From NCBI GenBank assembly GCA_003342895.1, contig PTFA01000277.1, forward strand, positions 801,288 to 865,287: 64,000 bases of DNA, in the 5' to 3' direction. A program made the position numbers and the translations under genes. Positions 12,471-24,800 of this stretch are shown piece after piece. Origin of the DNA: Casuarius casuarius (lineage: Eukaryota; Chordata; Aves; Casuariiformes; Casuariidae). Position 1 is the first letter of the stretch. The number at the start of each line of letters is the position of its first letter. The notes beneath the pieces are model-generated. The model was given only the letters and a program-made list of their open reading frames with translations. It ran no database searches and had not been told where the DNA came from.

Positions 12471-14325
12471 GTAAGTTTTTAAAATCTATGAGAAAGTAGT
12501 AATACCTCAGAAGGACTGACAAAGCTGAAGAGCAATGCTGCAATCAGTATCAGTGCCAGATTTTTTTCAGTTTGTGAGATATCCTCTTTTTGCTGAATAA
12601 CACTACATAGTACTTACAAAATGAGTAAACTGGAGCCATACCCAGATAAATGATGCATGAGCAAAAACACTTGGAAGATTTTACAAGCTCTCCTGTCGTC
12701 TTTGTTGATTCCCCAAATAGACATTGCAATTTGGCAGTCACTTTTGACTGAAAGCTGAACTTCAAGGTCCAAACTTGAACCGTGATAAAAAGTAATGTTT
12801 TTGTTCCTCCATCCCATGGTAGTACGAAACTGTGAGGGTTTGTATGTTGGTTTGTTTTTTTTCCCCTGGATATAGAGCTCACTGCAGTGATGTTTATTGC
12901 TACAGTGAGCTAGATGACTGCTGTGCATTTTATCTGAAGCTACCTTTATGAACCTCCTGTTGACTGCAGCAGGTGCAAAATATAGCAGTGTTATTTATAC
13001 CCCTGGTGATGCCTGGATGCCACGAGTTGTGCTGATGCAACTACTCAGTGAAAAAGAACTGCTTTCCAGGCATACTGCACTGCCAAACATTACATGTAGC
13101 AAGTGTAATAAAATACAAAATTATTTTTTTCTAATTGGTAGTGCAACCCATGCTTAACTGTGAAAAGGAAGGAAAAATGGACTAAATCTCAGTATTGTAC
13201 TTCAATGAGCTAGAGATGTGAGGATGTTACGGTGAAAAAAGTGGGAGTAAGGCCTTGCTTGGAAAATTTCTTATCTGTAGTCCTATTACTTTGTTTTCTA
13301 CCTATATGCAGGTGGAAGATGATCCATCTGCACTTGTAACAGTCTCTGGGTAACATGAAAAAATATCCTCATGGTGTGTGTTGTCCTGTTACTTTTGTGC
13401 TGGTGCCGTGTTTTACAGGTATTCCAATGAGCTGCGCACATGCTTCGCCCCCCTGTGCAGCACTGTGTCTCATTCTGTGCCAGGGTTAAGGTAGCCTGTT
13501 CAGCAATGGGCAGTGTGTGCAGGGTGTCTGTTTGAGTACAGCTCTCACTGCCTTCCCGTCAGGCTCACTGAATGCTCAGACCTTTAAAAGCCTGTAGCCT
13601 TACCGTGGAGACTGATCTGAAAGTGTGTGAGCGCATTCAGGTTTAGCACAGTGCCTGTCAATGCCTTGAGCTCTGTGAAGGGTTCAGAGTGGACACTTAA
13701 CACTCTGCTTGTAGTTTTCAAGTGATACGTTATATCGAAGGATAACTCAAAATAAACTGTGTACTTTCTCAGCATTACTTTCTTGTGTTTCCTAGTGGTA
13801 TATTCCCTAATTACAAATGAAAAGGAATCAGGCAGTTTCTGTATTTTTCTCTCCAATGGAAAAGGTTTGAGGAGTATGGGTTAAAAATCAGTATGTAGAG
13901 ACTGACTTCCTTCTGTCAGAGAACTAGTTACATTATTTTAACAGTCCACATATGCAAAGGCTTGGTAAAGAAATCTTTCTTTTTGGCTCTGTTGTGCAGG
14001 TCAGACTGAGATTATCGAATATCTCTTCCTATTTGTGAATCACACAAAAAACCTTGAGGACTTAATTTTTCATCAAGGTGGAAAAGAGCAATATCCCTGC
14101 AGTCGTTTTGGGACTGTCTAAGGCTCACAATTGAAAAGCAAAGCAGTGACATATTTCATGGGTCTAAACATAACAAAAAAATTAGTAAGTGTTGTTGAAC
14201 AGAAGTGAGGCTCTTCACAGCTGGATTTACCAATACGGTGCTTTTGAAACTTGACACAGTATAGTATGAAACAAAACTTTGTGTGTTTTGAAAACAATAA
14301 GACATTCAATTTTTCTGAACGTTTC
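12471..14325 (+). other. CTNNA3 intron; would be the first part of any RNA from the heat-shock-type promoter
   Basis: No recognised gene or repeat. On the - strand, reading away from the promoter, the longest frames are about 63 codons (14309-14118), 90 codons (13856-13584) and two overlapping ones of 104-110 codons (12928-12550). None resembles a chaperone or any family I know. Confidence 0.5.
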
Positions 14326-14350
14326 TAGACAGCTTCACCGCATCTGCAGT

Positions 14351-14357
14351 TTTTATA
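14351..14357 (-). promoter_or_regulatory. TATA box (TATAAAA) of the intronic heat-shock-type promoter
   Basis: The - strand reads CCTATAAAAACTG in a GC-rich context, a canonical TATA box with G/C-rich flanks. It lies 77 bp downstream of the proximal heat-shock element on that strand. Confidence 0.6.
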
Positions 14358-14398
14358 GGCTCCTGCCCCACCGCTGGGAGGGCGCTTCCTCGCTTCTC

Positions 14399-14406
14399 AT
14401 GCAAAT
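14399..14406 (+). promoter_or_regulatory. Octamer ATGCAAAT
   Basis: A perfect octamer lies inside CTCATGCAAATGAGG, which is nearly palindromic at its edges (CTCAT / ATGAG). It sits between the TATA box and the proximal heat-shock element. POU-factor binding is expected from the consensus but not shown. Confidence 0.5.
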
Positions 14407-14434
14407 GAGGTGCCGCGCGCAGCCCACCTTGCTG

Positions 14435-14447
14435 GAACCTTCCAGAA
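14435..14447. promoter_or_regulatory. Heat-shock element, proximal
   Basis: GAAccTTCcaGAA: three perfectly phased, alternating nGAAn/nTTCn units. One-mismatch units flank it on each side (TGC at 14430-14432 and GTC at 14450-14452), so up to five units could form an HSF1 array. Confidence 0.65.
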
Positions 14448-14507
14448 ACGTCCAGGGGCTTCTCGGGGGCTCTGCTGGTCTCTGCCCCCNCCGTTGCGAT
14501 GTCAGAG

Positions 14508-14512
14508 CCAAT
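14508..14512 (+). promoter_or_regulatory. CCAAT box
   Basis: GAGCCAATCAGAAAG matches the NF-Y consensus (RRCCAATSR). It lies between the two heat-shock elements, about 150 bp upstream of the TATA box on the - strand, where it is read as ATTGG. Confidence 0.6.
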
Positions 14513-14562
14513 CAGAAAGCGGGACCGTGCGCCCTCCACCCCCCCCCCCCATACCCCGTGAG

Positions 14563-14575
14563 TTCCAGAAGCTTC
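14563..14575. promoter_or_regulatory. Heat-shock element, distal
   Basis: TTCcaGAAgcTTC: three perfectly phased inverted units, followed by TCCCGGG. It lies about 206 bp upstream of the TATA box on the - strand. Confidence 0.65.
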
Positions 14576-14842
14576 TCCCGGGCAGGGCAGCGCTGTGGTG
14601 TGGTTTTTTGCACACTTCCTTCATGGCCTGCCACTGCTATGCAGAACTTGCTTACAGAAACTTGTTTTGCAACAATGTTTGAGACGTTAACAACTGGTAT
14701 GTCCCTAATGGTCTCTTACAGATACTATGAAAATTAACTCTTGCATTAGCTTTCTTGGCTGAGCAGTGGTTCTCCCACAACTTCTACAAGATTGCCTTTC
14801 ACACAGGTACACAGAGGGAAGCCTGTCATTGGGGCCGCTTTT

Positions 14843-14884
14843 TGTGTGTGTATGTGTGTGTGTGTATATGTGTACATATATATG
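14843..14884 (+). repeat. (TG)n / (TA)n imperfect microsatellite
   Basis: TG repeats interrupted by TA, ending in ACATATATATGG. It lies about 250 bp from the heat-shock-type promoter. Confidence 0.9.
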
Positions 14885-15059
14885 GTCCAGATGCATCTTT
14901 GCAATCATTCAGAGTCATATCCTCTGTTGTCTTTCTATATTAACGTAGTTGGAAAAGAATTTGGCCTTTTTTCTTGGTGAACACAGGAGTTTGCTTCTCC
15001 TGCTTTGGAGATGCTGGTGGCTCTTAGGCAAGGCCCAAATGGTCTCCCCTGGCCACACA

Positions 15060-15450
15060 AACAAGACATTTGTTCCCATGACAGAGTCCTTAACAAATTG
15101 TTAACTCAGTGGCATCCCTTTTCTATGTTCAAATCTCAGAGCAAAGCTTCCTTTTGTGTTAATTCTGATTTTTCACATGAGCCTGTAAAAGTAACTACAC
15201 TTCACTCCCATTTCCATCTATTCAATGCAATTTATGAATTACTTGCTTTTGAGTTCAGATGTGACAATTACCAATCATTTGGGGGTAATAATGAATTTGG
15301 GGTCAAATTGACCCCTAAGCTGCGTCCACGCAGGCAATTATGGACTAATGCAAATACATTTTGTATTGCAAGTGTTAATAAAGAGGAGCAATCAGCATAA
15401 TCATTTTGCATGTACCTGTTCTGCATTGTTTTTTGAGGGAGCTGTGTGTT
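15060..15450. other. Conserved-looking non-coding stretch
   Basis: Repeat-free sequence with many homeodomain-like and octamer-like words (CAATTA, GCAATTATGG, ATGCAAAT near 15349, TAATGAATT) around the oestrogen-response palindrome. An open frame crosses it (15005-15400) but shows no recognisable protein. The density of factor-like sites resembles a developmental enhancer. This is judgement by composition, with no alignment behind it. Confidence 0.25.
15299..15315. promoter_or_regulatory. Perfect oestrogen-response-element palindrome
   Basis: GGGGTCAAATTGACCCC is a perfect inverted repeat around a central A. It contains GGTCAnnnTGACC, the full consensus for oestrogen receptor binding. It sits in a conserved-looking non-coding stretch downstream of the heat-shock-type promoter on the + strand. 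A nuclear-receptor role is inferred from the consensus only. Confidence 0.45.
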
Positions 15451-18400
15451 ACAAGTAAGCACTAATATATGCTAAGTTGTTTTGTGAAGCTTTTAGTACT
15501 TGCCTGGGTGCTTTCATCACTGCATGCACATTCTAATGGTCAGAAAATATATGCTGGAGTTTCTTAGTATTATCTTAATATCAGTCCTTTATTTTATGCT
15601 TGAATTCTAAATGTCTTCCATAAAGTTTTTTCCTACTTCTTGACACAAAATGGACAGATGAGAAAGTGATTTAAGATACACGTCAATATTACCCTGCTGT
15701 TTCAATTGTTTTGGTATTTTTAACATACCGTTTTGCTTGACTTGCTTTTCTTTTGCCTCCTCCTATTTATTTCTTGTGTCACAGTGGTCAGAATTACTCC
15801 TGACTTGCCAGCTAAAATTAAATGATTAGCATTTTCTACAGTTTTTTTTTCCCTAATGTAATAAGTAATGGTTGAAAGCATCTGCACCACCAGTGTAACA
15901 GTGCTGAACAGGTGATCTGGCAAAGGACTAGTCAAGAGGAAGAAGTTGAGGAGGGGAACTGAAAATCTGTTAGTTGAAAGAAATGTAGAGAGCTAGGATC
16001 TGTTTGCTACCTGTTTTCTTAAATCTCATAGTAAAGCCTTCAGTCTCTTCCCCTTCCAAGGAACCCTAGTTCCTTGGAATAGTATTCAGGAGCTTCTGTG
16101 CAGAGTGGTGAAGGCACTTGGTTTCTTTTGGAGTTGGGGTAGAAAGTTAAATGGCTGCATGGGAGGGAGGGTCTGCTGAGGATGAAGTCCTCTTTCCTTG
16201 ATGAGGTCCTTAGAAGATGAAGGGAGGGAAGCAGTGAGAGATCCTACCCCTAGTTCCCCGAAATGCCTTTTCTATTGCCCATCCCCTCTCCTGTACCCAG
16301 AGCTCTTAGAAACTCTGTTTTAGGCACTGATCCTCTCCCCGCTAGAGTTCCCTGAAATCCCACTTCCCCTCTTTCTCACATTCTTTCCTGCCAAAGAGCC
16401 CAACAAAAGCAGTGACTGAAACAGTAAAGAAGAATTTTAACTTGGGAGGAATCAGTATCTCGGTGTTTAGAGCATTTCCTGCTATGTTCATACTGAATCA
16501 CATACGATGGTAACAGAACTTGTAAAGCCCTAAGAACATCTGCAAAAGTTGCATGTTTTGGGTGGAGCTGCTAGAGGTGAGCTTGACAACATACTTTGGA
16601 TCATATGCACTTTTTGCTCTACTCTTTTGTGTTTGGCATGAAGACTTGTGTGGCTTTGTGTATGCTGATAAACCAAATACTGAGTTTATTGTTGAGAATG
16701 GATACTGTGTTACTGGCTTGATGTTATTGGCCTGTCAGTTTGGGATTTCTTATTCATAGTGAGACAGTACTGTTTTAGAGACAGAGCTCTCACTTGTCAA
16801 CAGTTAAGACTAATGGAAGCCAGCTAGACTGAAGTGTTGTATTGACTTACCCTTACATCTCTAGGTCTGTAGCTTCCTTGCAGCACAGGAGGAAAGGAGG
16901 CATTCTGTCTTTTTGTCATTTCATTATAGGGAAAGGTAGATTCACTGCTTAGAACAGGAGTTCATGTTTTAAAATAAATACCACCTTCAGCTGAGTGTGC
17001 ACTGGTAAGTTGCAGATGTTTACCAAGGTGGGAGGTACAGTGGAGTATTTGGTTAGAGCATTCTGGGTAGTAAAATAATTCCTGCACAGTGGTGATTGAT
17101 TTATATATTGGATTATTGCTAATTTAAAAAAGTATTAAATGTTAATCTACCCAAGAAGATAACTCAGTTTTCTAATTCAANTGATCAGCTGGTGAAGCAA
17201 TTGTCTGCTTCTATTGAAGGCTCCACTTTTTTTACTTTATCCCTGAGATTCCCAAGCTAGCCTGAGGAAGCAACATCCAATCCTATGTCCCATGCATATC
17301 TTGCAATAAATGAGATTTAGGAAAAAAGGGTTCATTTAATATTCAATGTCCTTTTCTTCAACGACAAACTTTATGCAGTGAGAAGTAGATACTGAGATGC
17401 TTTTGTAAATAATACATATAGAGTCTGATGCAATCCCAAGGAAAGTAATTGGAAAGACTTCAGCTTGCTTTAGAGCAGGCTGCTAGCAGCTTTGTACACA
17501 TTTTGTCATTCGCTCTTCATTGTGTCTGTTCTCATTGTTTGAAAGTAGTGCCACAGGCTTTTGTTGTTCTGATGTGCCGTTTTCTGTTTTTTTTAATTTT
17601 ACCTCTGAGTTTAATTCCTGCTTTCATCTAAGCCATTTTTCAAATATCTACTAGTTTTCTTCAAAGGGACAAGATGCAAAAAAGAGAGTGAGTAGCATGT
17701 GTAGAGTAAAACAGGATGAGACAGCAGGCACCTTACAATCCCGATGTTGACTGTATGTTTGCCCTGAAGTTCATAACTTTCAGCTGTCCAAATAACAGTG
17801 CCTGAGCTTGACTCCTAGAAACACTGAAATCTGACTTGGTAGCTCTATGGAGCTTCCAGTTACAAGGTTCACTTTGTTCCTTGTCTGGGCTGCCAGGAGG
17901 CAGTGGGATTTTGGGAAAGTGTGGGTGGAAAAGGGAGGAGACGATGAGTGTGGCAAGGTTCCTGAGTACTCCTAAGTGTGCACATGGTGTGGAGAGAGGA
18001 GAAACAGGCNGTGGCACTTTCCAGAGATGGCTTTTCACAGGCTCTGTTTTTCTTTCCCCACCTTCCATGCTTTCCTGGGAATACAGGGTTCTCATCTCTG
18101 ACCTGCTGTTCCTTTCTACAGTGTGCTTGGGATTTATGCTGATGGGGCAGGGAAGTAAACCTAGGAAATTAGTTTAAAAGCACAAACACAGAATTTCTTG
18201 CTTAACCCTATCTGCACCCAGTGCCCTTCACTGTTGCCTATTAAGACAGACATGCTTGGGAGAAGAGACAGCCGTTTTGCAGGCTAGTCCTGAGATAAGC
18301 CATCACAGGAAGACCGTGCTTAAGGATGAGCAAAATGTGGACAGATTTTGGTCCTGGTTATAAGACACAATAAAAATGGGTGTGGTTGTTTTACATAGGG

Positions 18401-18595
18401 TTGGTTCATTCTTTGTGAGATAAGGATGATCCCAAATTTAACTGTAAATATTGTTGTCGTCATGGTCCATTTTCCTAATTTTTGATGAACTTTGCTTCAT
18501 GTTTCCTTAAACAGAATACAGATAGAAAAAGATTTTATATATTACTGGTCATTTTTGAAGTGCTTTTGGAAAAAAACATATTCTTTTGCTGACAG
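15451..18595 (+). other. CTNNA3: CTNNA3 intron up to the 18.6-kb exon
   Basis: No recognised gene or repeat. It ends in the branch and pyrimidine region and CAG acceptor of the exon. N at 17181 and 18010. Confidence 0.6.
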
Positions 18596-18859
18596 GATTT
18601 GAAATCTAGCAATCAGCGAGATGAAATTGCTGCAGCACGTGCAAGTCTGAAGGAAAATTCATCTCTTCTACATTCAATATGTTCAGCTTGTTTGGAACAT
18701 TCAGATGTTGCATCCCTTACAGCCAGCAAGGACTCAATTTGTAAGGAAATACAGCATGCTCTCAATGTAATTTCTAGTGCTTCCCAAGGAGTTAGAAATG
18801 AAATGGGACAACCTACATCTCACACAACTACTCTGGGAAGTGCCCTTGATGAGCTTGAG
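18596..18859 (+). CDS. CTNNA3: CTNNA3 (alpha-T-catenin) internal coding exon, end of N-terminal domain
   Basis: Internal exon of alpha-T-catenin, the alpha-catenin that links beta-catenin or plakoglobin at cadherin junctions to actin, best known from the cardiac intercalated disc. The 88 codons read DLKSSNQRDEIAAARASLK onward, with LLHSICSACLEHSDVAS and ALNVIS in the middle and a GSALDELE end. This matches vertebrate CTNNA3 much better than CTNNA1 or CTNNA2, which have a YTASQA-type core here. The segment corresponds to roughly residues 195-282 of about 895, the last part of the N-terminal helical bundle. A pyrimidine-rich tract and CAG acceptor end at 18595, and the donor GTAGGTAA starts at 18860. 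Both boundaries are phase 0. The exon is intact, with no stop or frameshift. The linker after SASQG is the least conserved part, as is usual in this family. The exon number (probably 6) is inferred. Confidence 0.95.
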
Positions 18860-21800
18860 GTAGGTAAATGCATGAACCTGAAACACTGCAACATTTTTGG
18901 AAAAGCTGTTTAATTCTTTTTTAATTTTAACTATTGCTATAAGTGACAGATGAAAGACATTAGAAACTGAAGCTTTGCTTAGTCTTAGTGAAAATTGTAT
19001 CACTATAAACTATTTCACTGGGAGGGATCACTTCCTTCAAAACAGTTTGGAATTAAGTCTTCATATATGTTCAATATTTGGCTTCTTTTGAACAGCAGGC
19101 AAGAATTAGTTCCAAGTGTGCCCCTAAAGGTGGAGACAGAAACAAATCCTTGAATATCTGGGCAGAACTCATGAGCTCAGTTTAAAAATGACAACAGCGA
19201 TTATCAGATGATGATGATCACTGTTGCCCGGATTAGATTTGAACTCGTTTCATGCAAGATGAAATTCTTTACTCCAAAACTTGTCATTCGGATCATTATG
19301 TAATTTATATAATTGAAGGATTTAGAAACCAAATTGTTTTCTGTTTATCATTAAATGAACTAATATAACCATTGTGCTTTCACAAACTATGTGTTTCTGC
19401 TTTCATTATTTAAGGAAATACTTGGAGAAAGTCAGCTTTTTTCTCTACTGCTGACCTAATTCTAGGCATCTGTACAGAGCTTTTCCTTTTTCGTATGGCA
19501 CCTCTGACTCTTACCAGTATTATTATTCACTGTCCTGCTGACAGTGGTAAAAGCCAACTTGGAGGGTGAGGTTGCAGACCCTGTTCCTCATCTGCTGTAA
19601 GTGGTATAGGCCCAGATCAACAAAGGGAATAAAAGTTTCTAAATACATTTGCAAATATGGGCCTTTTTGGTTGTAAAAACTCTGAGCTATCAGATGCCAG
19701 CCTTGGAACTCCAATATTATTGACATATTTTCAGGAAAATTGGTGTTTTGACTGAGGATAATAGATTTTGCCTAAAATTTTCAATGAAGCATGAAAGAAA
19801 TACATTGAAATCCATATAGGGTACTACTCCTGTAGTGGCAGCTTATTAATCAAAACAGACATCTCAGTCATGTCCGAAGTTGAATCTCTGATATTTTTTT
19901 CCCAAAGGAACAGGTTACAACTGCATATTTCATCCTTCATTGCTGCTTCCATTGGGTTTTAAAATTACAGTTGCTAATCAGTAAACATTATTTGATGGAA
20001 ATCTCTCCAACTTTTGTGTGTAGTATGTCATTTTTTACAATGAAACCATGAATGACAAATAATCTAACTTAAATTCGAGCCATTGTTTACCTGTTTTTCT
20101 TTTAAAAATAAATAAATAAAAATACAAAATTTGGCGAAATGGTCATATATGCTGATCACAGATGAAATCACCTTGACTATATGAAAGCCATGCTATTTTA
20201 GTAAATCACTTTTTTGTTGTCATTAGATTTACTATTGTTTTAAAATCTAAGAATTGTCATAATAATGAAATGGTAAATTCTCCTTTGGATTGAATTTATT
20301 TTTATTCAGAAACATAAGAACATACAAGCCTGACTGTTGTAAAATGTTATTTGTTTACTGACTTTTAAATTCATTTTTACCTGAGTAACACAAGTAGGAA
20401 CTGAAGCTGTATGAGTTAGATAAAGCACAATTTGTAGAGCATTTAACTTTCAAAAATGATTTTATGAATTAAATGTTTGTACTTTTCTTTATTTATAGAA
20501 AGTTCTATTGGCTAAGGACCTGAAATAACCTTTGCTCTATCTTGTTCTTGCGAATACAGTGCCATGAAATAAATTGATGTAGTAAATAGTCCGTTGGGAA
20601 CAAATCTCATTAAGTGTTTATAGTGTGGAAATGTATCAAGGAGCTTACGCAACAATCTAGTATCTAGATGTTTTGCAATGTCATTCCTTCTTTGCCAGTG
20701 CTGGCAGTGTGAAAGTAATCACAGATTTATAGGTGAGGAAACCACCAGAAAAATTGGAGTAGTTAACTTAAATCAGTACATTTCTCAAGAGTTCCTCTTA
20801 CAGGTTCCGTATAACTACCTTGTCATTCATAATTAAACACAGAATTGTAATGTTAAAAGTTTAATTACTTGTTAAGATCTGTTGAAAGAGCATATAGGTG
20901 CAGGTTATCTAATGCCTTTTAGTAGTTTTGCAGCTTATGAATGTAAAGAGATTTCTCACAAAAAGGTACAGTTCATGCCCGACTCATCTGTCAGCTCATT
21001 CATCTGATGTGTGGTCCTTTGATGACTATGGCCATTTAGCAGAGCAGTTACGAACCAGATGTCAAAATAATTTAAATCGGCCCAAAATGTCAGGAAATAT
21101 AACCGTGTTTGTGGATACCTATGATTCCTCTTTTTAATGGATCAGAAGACTAGTGAGGGAGAAAAGACGCGTCTAACCATTCTGTTTCAGTGCTCATTTA
21201 TGTTTAAAAACTCAGGTAGCTAACTGCTGGCTGCACTGATTCAAATGTACTGAGGTTCCCAGGTGGAAGAGCACCTCCTCTGATGGTGCTTAGTCTCTCT
21301 GCATCTGCAGATTTTGGAGCATTTATTTAGCCTTTTCCACCTGACATTGTCTTCTCTGACCCTCTTAAAGCAAAACTGCTTGTTGCATATCTAGTGTCTA
21401 CTGATCGGCTGGAAATTGCATCATCTTTTCTGCTTAGGTATACTGGTCATATGTACTTGATGCCATTGCTTGAAGAATTATCCACAGGCATAATCTTAAG
21501 TCATATTTTTCTGGTGGTTATTGCCTAGAATTTGTTTGATTCGGAGTTGAACTGTAGTAGCTTTTTTGCTCAAGTATGACAATGCTGTTGGTCCATCTTC
21601 GCATGAATTTTATACCGTCTGCTAGAAGAAGACATTTTTCCATCTGTTTCTTCTAATACCTGAAAGTAGTCATTGTGCCAACTAAATGACTAGTTGGCTG
21701 TAGTCATCAGACATGTCTCAGTCTTCCATGATGAAACTGCTTCTTTCTGCAGTAACATTTAAATATTTTATTTGGCCAGTGCATTTATATCATGATGGAC

Positions 21801-24800
21801 ACTGTATGTACAGTCCAGTGTTGAGGGTGCTTACGTCAAATGTAGTAGATCAACAGTGAAGTTGGTGCTCCAGTGAATAGTGACTAAATGGCACAACTCC
21901 AACAGATGGGAGTGAGATACCACAGAGCAGTTTGGTGTTCAGGACTGTAATGTGAATGAGGGGGACCGAATTTCAAATTTCTAATACAAATAAACCTGTC
22001 TTTTGCATCAGAAGTGAATGTCCTGACCTCTGGAAACTGGCTACCTTGAAATGCCTTCACTTGTCATTCCTAGGAGATCGTCATGGATGAGTCTTTCATG
22101 TATAAGATTAGTTTGAAATTATCTGTTGGATGTAAGTTAATTATCTGTTAAAAAAAAAAGTGTAAATACACACTTTTCCAAATCTATATTAATATGTTAG
22201 TTAACCAAGTTAAAGCTTTTTCCTTTTAAATTTTGCTGTGTCTTTTGATATAGCCAAAGTAATGAAAATTTAGATAAAGCATTGGTTAAATGTGTTGTGC
22301 AGGAAAGCACAGTTCCCAGTACTGAGTACTATTTGGATGCTGCTTTTCAAGTTATGCCTTCCTACCTAGGGAGGTGACAGCTGGAAGGGGTTAATTTCCC
22401 CACCCTTTCAGAGTCCCTAATGGCACTTCTTACCATGTATTTGCAATTCCTTGTACTGCATTTCCCTGATTTCCTGCAGTGCATATTGTGTTAGACATGT
22501 TGTAACTTAGCTTGTCTCCAGGCAAATTTGGTGCAGTATTCCTTTGCATTCAGCCTTAATCTCACTGCTCTAAGGAAGCTCAACAAAGAGAGGAAATTAT
22601 GAAGAAAAATACAGATGTCCTATAATAACACTCTCAATGTGTCTCTAAGTCATCCTTGTGAACAAGTGGTATCTTACTGCCTTCACCCTTCCAGAAAAGT
22701 GTCTTCAGGTACATTTACTTCCTTTTGTGGCAGTAGCTGTTACAGAAAAGGACGGAGGAGTTTTAATAGTTAATTAAAGTAGGAGGCTTTTGTGACGCTG
22801 TTGAGAGCTGGATCACCACTCCTATGAGGCCTGGCTCTAGGGATTGGCAAATCAGGAGGTTGCCTGCAAAAGCAAAACAGTGTCCTATGCAGTTGCCTGG
22901 GTGAGCCAGGCTGGCTGGTCTGTTGCCGGCAAGAGGTTAGCGTATATGGAGCTATTTCTGAGTAGGAGAGCAAACCATCTTCCTTCTGTCCAAGCCCTCT
23001 TTCTCTTCTTTGGATATCACTCTTCGTGGCAGGAGCAGCCAGGTCCTCGCAAAATTTCAGCTCTTCCTCTCACTGTCCTTTGAAAGGAAAAAAGCCAGTT
23101 TTTTGTAACTGCTGTGAGGTTCTTGACTGGCTCCAACTTCTGTACCTCTACAAAAGAGGATGAGGCAGTGGAATGCCTGCTTCCTTTGCTCCAGCCTTGC
23201 CAGTGGACAAGTGGTGGTACAGTCATGGCCTCATTCCAGTTTGGCTCCAATTCCAAAGTTGCGTGTGAACTTAATGTTTCCATGATCAGTATATTTTTAA
23301 CATCTTTCAATTACGAAATAATTAAGAGCTATGAGTAGGATTAATATGTTACTCTTATGGATACAAAAACAGCTGTGTTTTTCATCTCCAGAATATTAAA
23401 GTTCTTTCCCTCATACTTGCACATAAACTCCCTTCCAATTTATTATGCATGTCTGGATAGGTGGACATTGGTTTAAGAAAATCCAGGAACTTGAAAATAC
23501 ATAGTTGATGCTTTAACTTATCTAAGGTTACATCTTACACATCAAAAACTGACATAGACTCATAAGCTATTTTAATGATATATCCTATCACTTGCTGCAA
23601 CAACTCCATAAACCTAATTTTAGACTTTTTATAGTCTGTCAGAATAGACAATTGCAATAGCAGTATCACTAGCCTGCTTTTTTATGATGCTCTGCTGTGA
23701 TATGAAACCCGAAAAATTGAACACAGGAAGGTGTGTATAGACAGACAAAAGCTCACTAGTATCTTTCTAATTTGAGGACAGGAGTTCGTGTTGTCCCAAT
23801 TCCAGGTACAAAGCTGAACATAAGCCACTTATCGAAACTTCTAGAATTTTAGCTTTGAGAAGGACCTACTGAGTTTTTGTAAGACGGTTCATTCTCAATT
23901 GATTTTCTGTGTATTAATAGGCAGCNAGGGTGAGGCTGAAGTGTTGAGAGAGTACTTAAATACCTTGAGTGCTTTTAAATGAGATGGAGTACTTCAGGGC
24001 AACACAACAGTAGTGGAGGAGGAATATTTAGAAAGTTGCACTTTTCCTGCAAGTTGGAAATGTGAGCTTCCATCTGAACTGCAAGGTAATGCAGAAAGAA
24101 CATTCACTGTCAGATTTCTATATTAAAATATTTCCTTTGGAAGTATTTGGATTATGAGGTCTGGTTTTTTTCTGTAGTTTTACTGGAGAATCTTCCAGTT
24201 GTTTCAAAATAATTCTTGTATTTTTTGGAAAAGATGGGAGGATTGAACCTATAACAGAGACTTCCTTTCTCTAAATCATACATAATGCATTGAAATTTGT
24301 TATTAGAAACAAACAACAGATTTTCAAGGTCACTGAAGTCCCCTTTTCTGGCTGTTTATCTTATGATGTTGTAATAGAATACTTTCTCTGCTTTTAGAAT
24401 TTTATAAGCTAGACAGTACCTGAAATTATCATACTAAGCATAAATTGAAATATAAATTCCACTTAAGGATATATGCCATAATTTTCTTGTTTAATATTTC
24501 TTCTGAAAGCTTAGAACCGCCAAATGGATATAATATGCAAATAGACTTATATGGAATTTAGGCTTGGTGATCTGGACCGTAACAACACAGTTTCAGTTCA
24601 GTTTGATTAAAAAAGGCTATCTGGGCTGGAGCCCAAATTTACTTACCTTTCCATTGTATCAAAATATCACCTCTCCTTTTCCATTTTTCTAGAATTGTTT
24701 CTTGTCACAAAAAAAGTGTATAGTTTTATCATGCCAAAAGAGTTGGCTGCTTTGCTTTACCCTGCCTGGTGAAAAGAGACTACTTCTACCTGTGACCTTT

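Larger units (their letters stand above)
14326..14590 (-). promoter_or_regulatory. Heat-shock-type promoter inside CTNNA3 intron, facing the - strand
   Basis: A GC-rich island in an AT-rich intron. Read on the - strand it has, from distal to proximal: a heat-shock element of three alternating units, a C/G-run, an inverted CCAAT box, a second three-unit heat-shock element, an octamer and a canonical TATAAAA box. The predicted start is about 30 bp beyond the TATA box, near 14,326. The order and spacing resemble vertebrate HSP70-class promoters. Known biology: HSF1 trimers bind arrays of nGAAn units, and NF-Y binds CCAAT. Inference: a stress-induced RNA starts here and runs antisense to CTNNA3. 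The first few hundred bases downstream show no convincing coding frame, so the product may be non-coding, or this may be an orphan promoter or enhancer. Confidence 0.6.

Noticed and set aside
12211..12543. Open frames on both strands in the GC-rich part of the LTR-like block
   Set aside because: They are composition-driven, overlap on opposite strands and have no gag or pol similarity.
14279..14737. 152-codon + strand open frame, the longest outside CR1
   Set aside because: It runs through the GC-rich promoter island, where stop codons are rare by composition. It resembles no protein, and another + strand frame and a - strand frame are also open across part of it.
15005..15400. 131-codon + strand open frame
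   Set aside because: No family resemblance and no splice or promoter context. The sequence reads better as non-coding regulatory DNA.
18860..18913. Continuation of the exon frame past the donor to 18913
   Set aside because: The homology stops at DELE exactly at a good GT donor, so the following codons are intron read-through.
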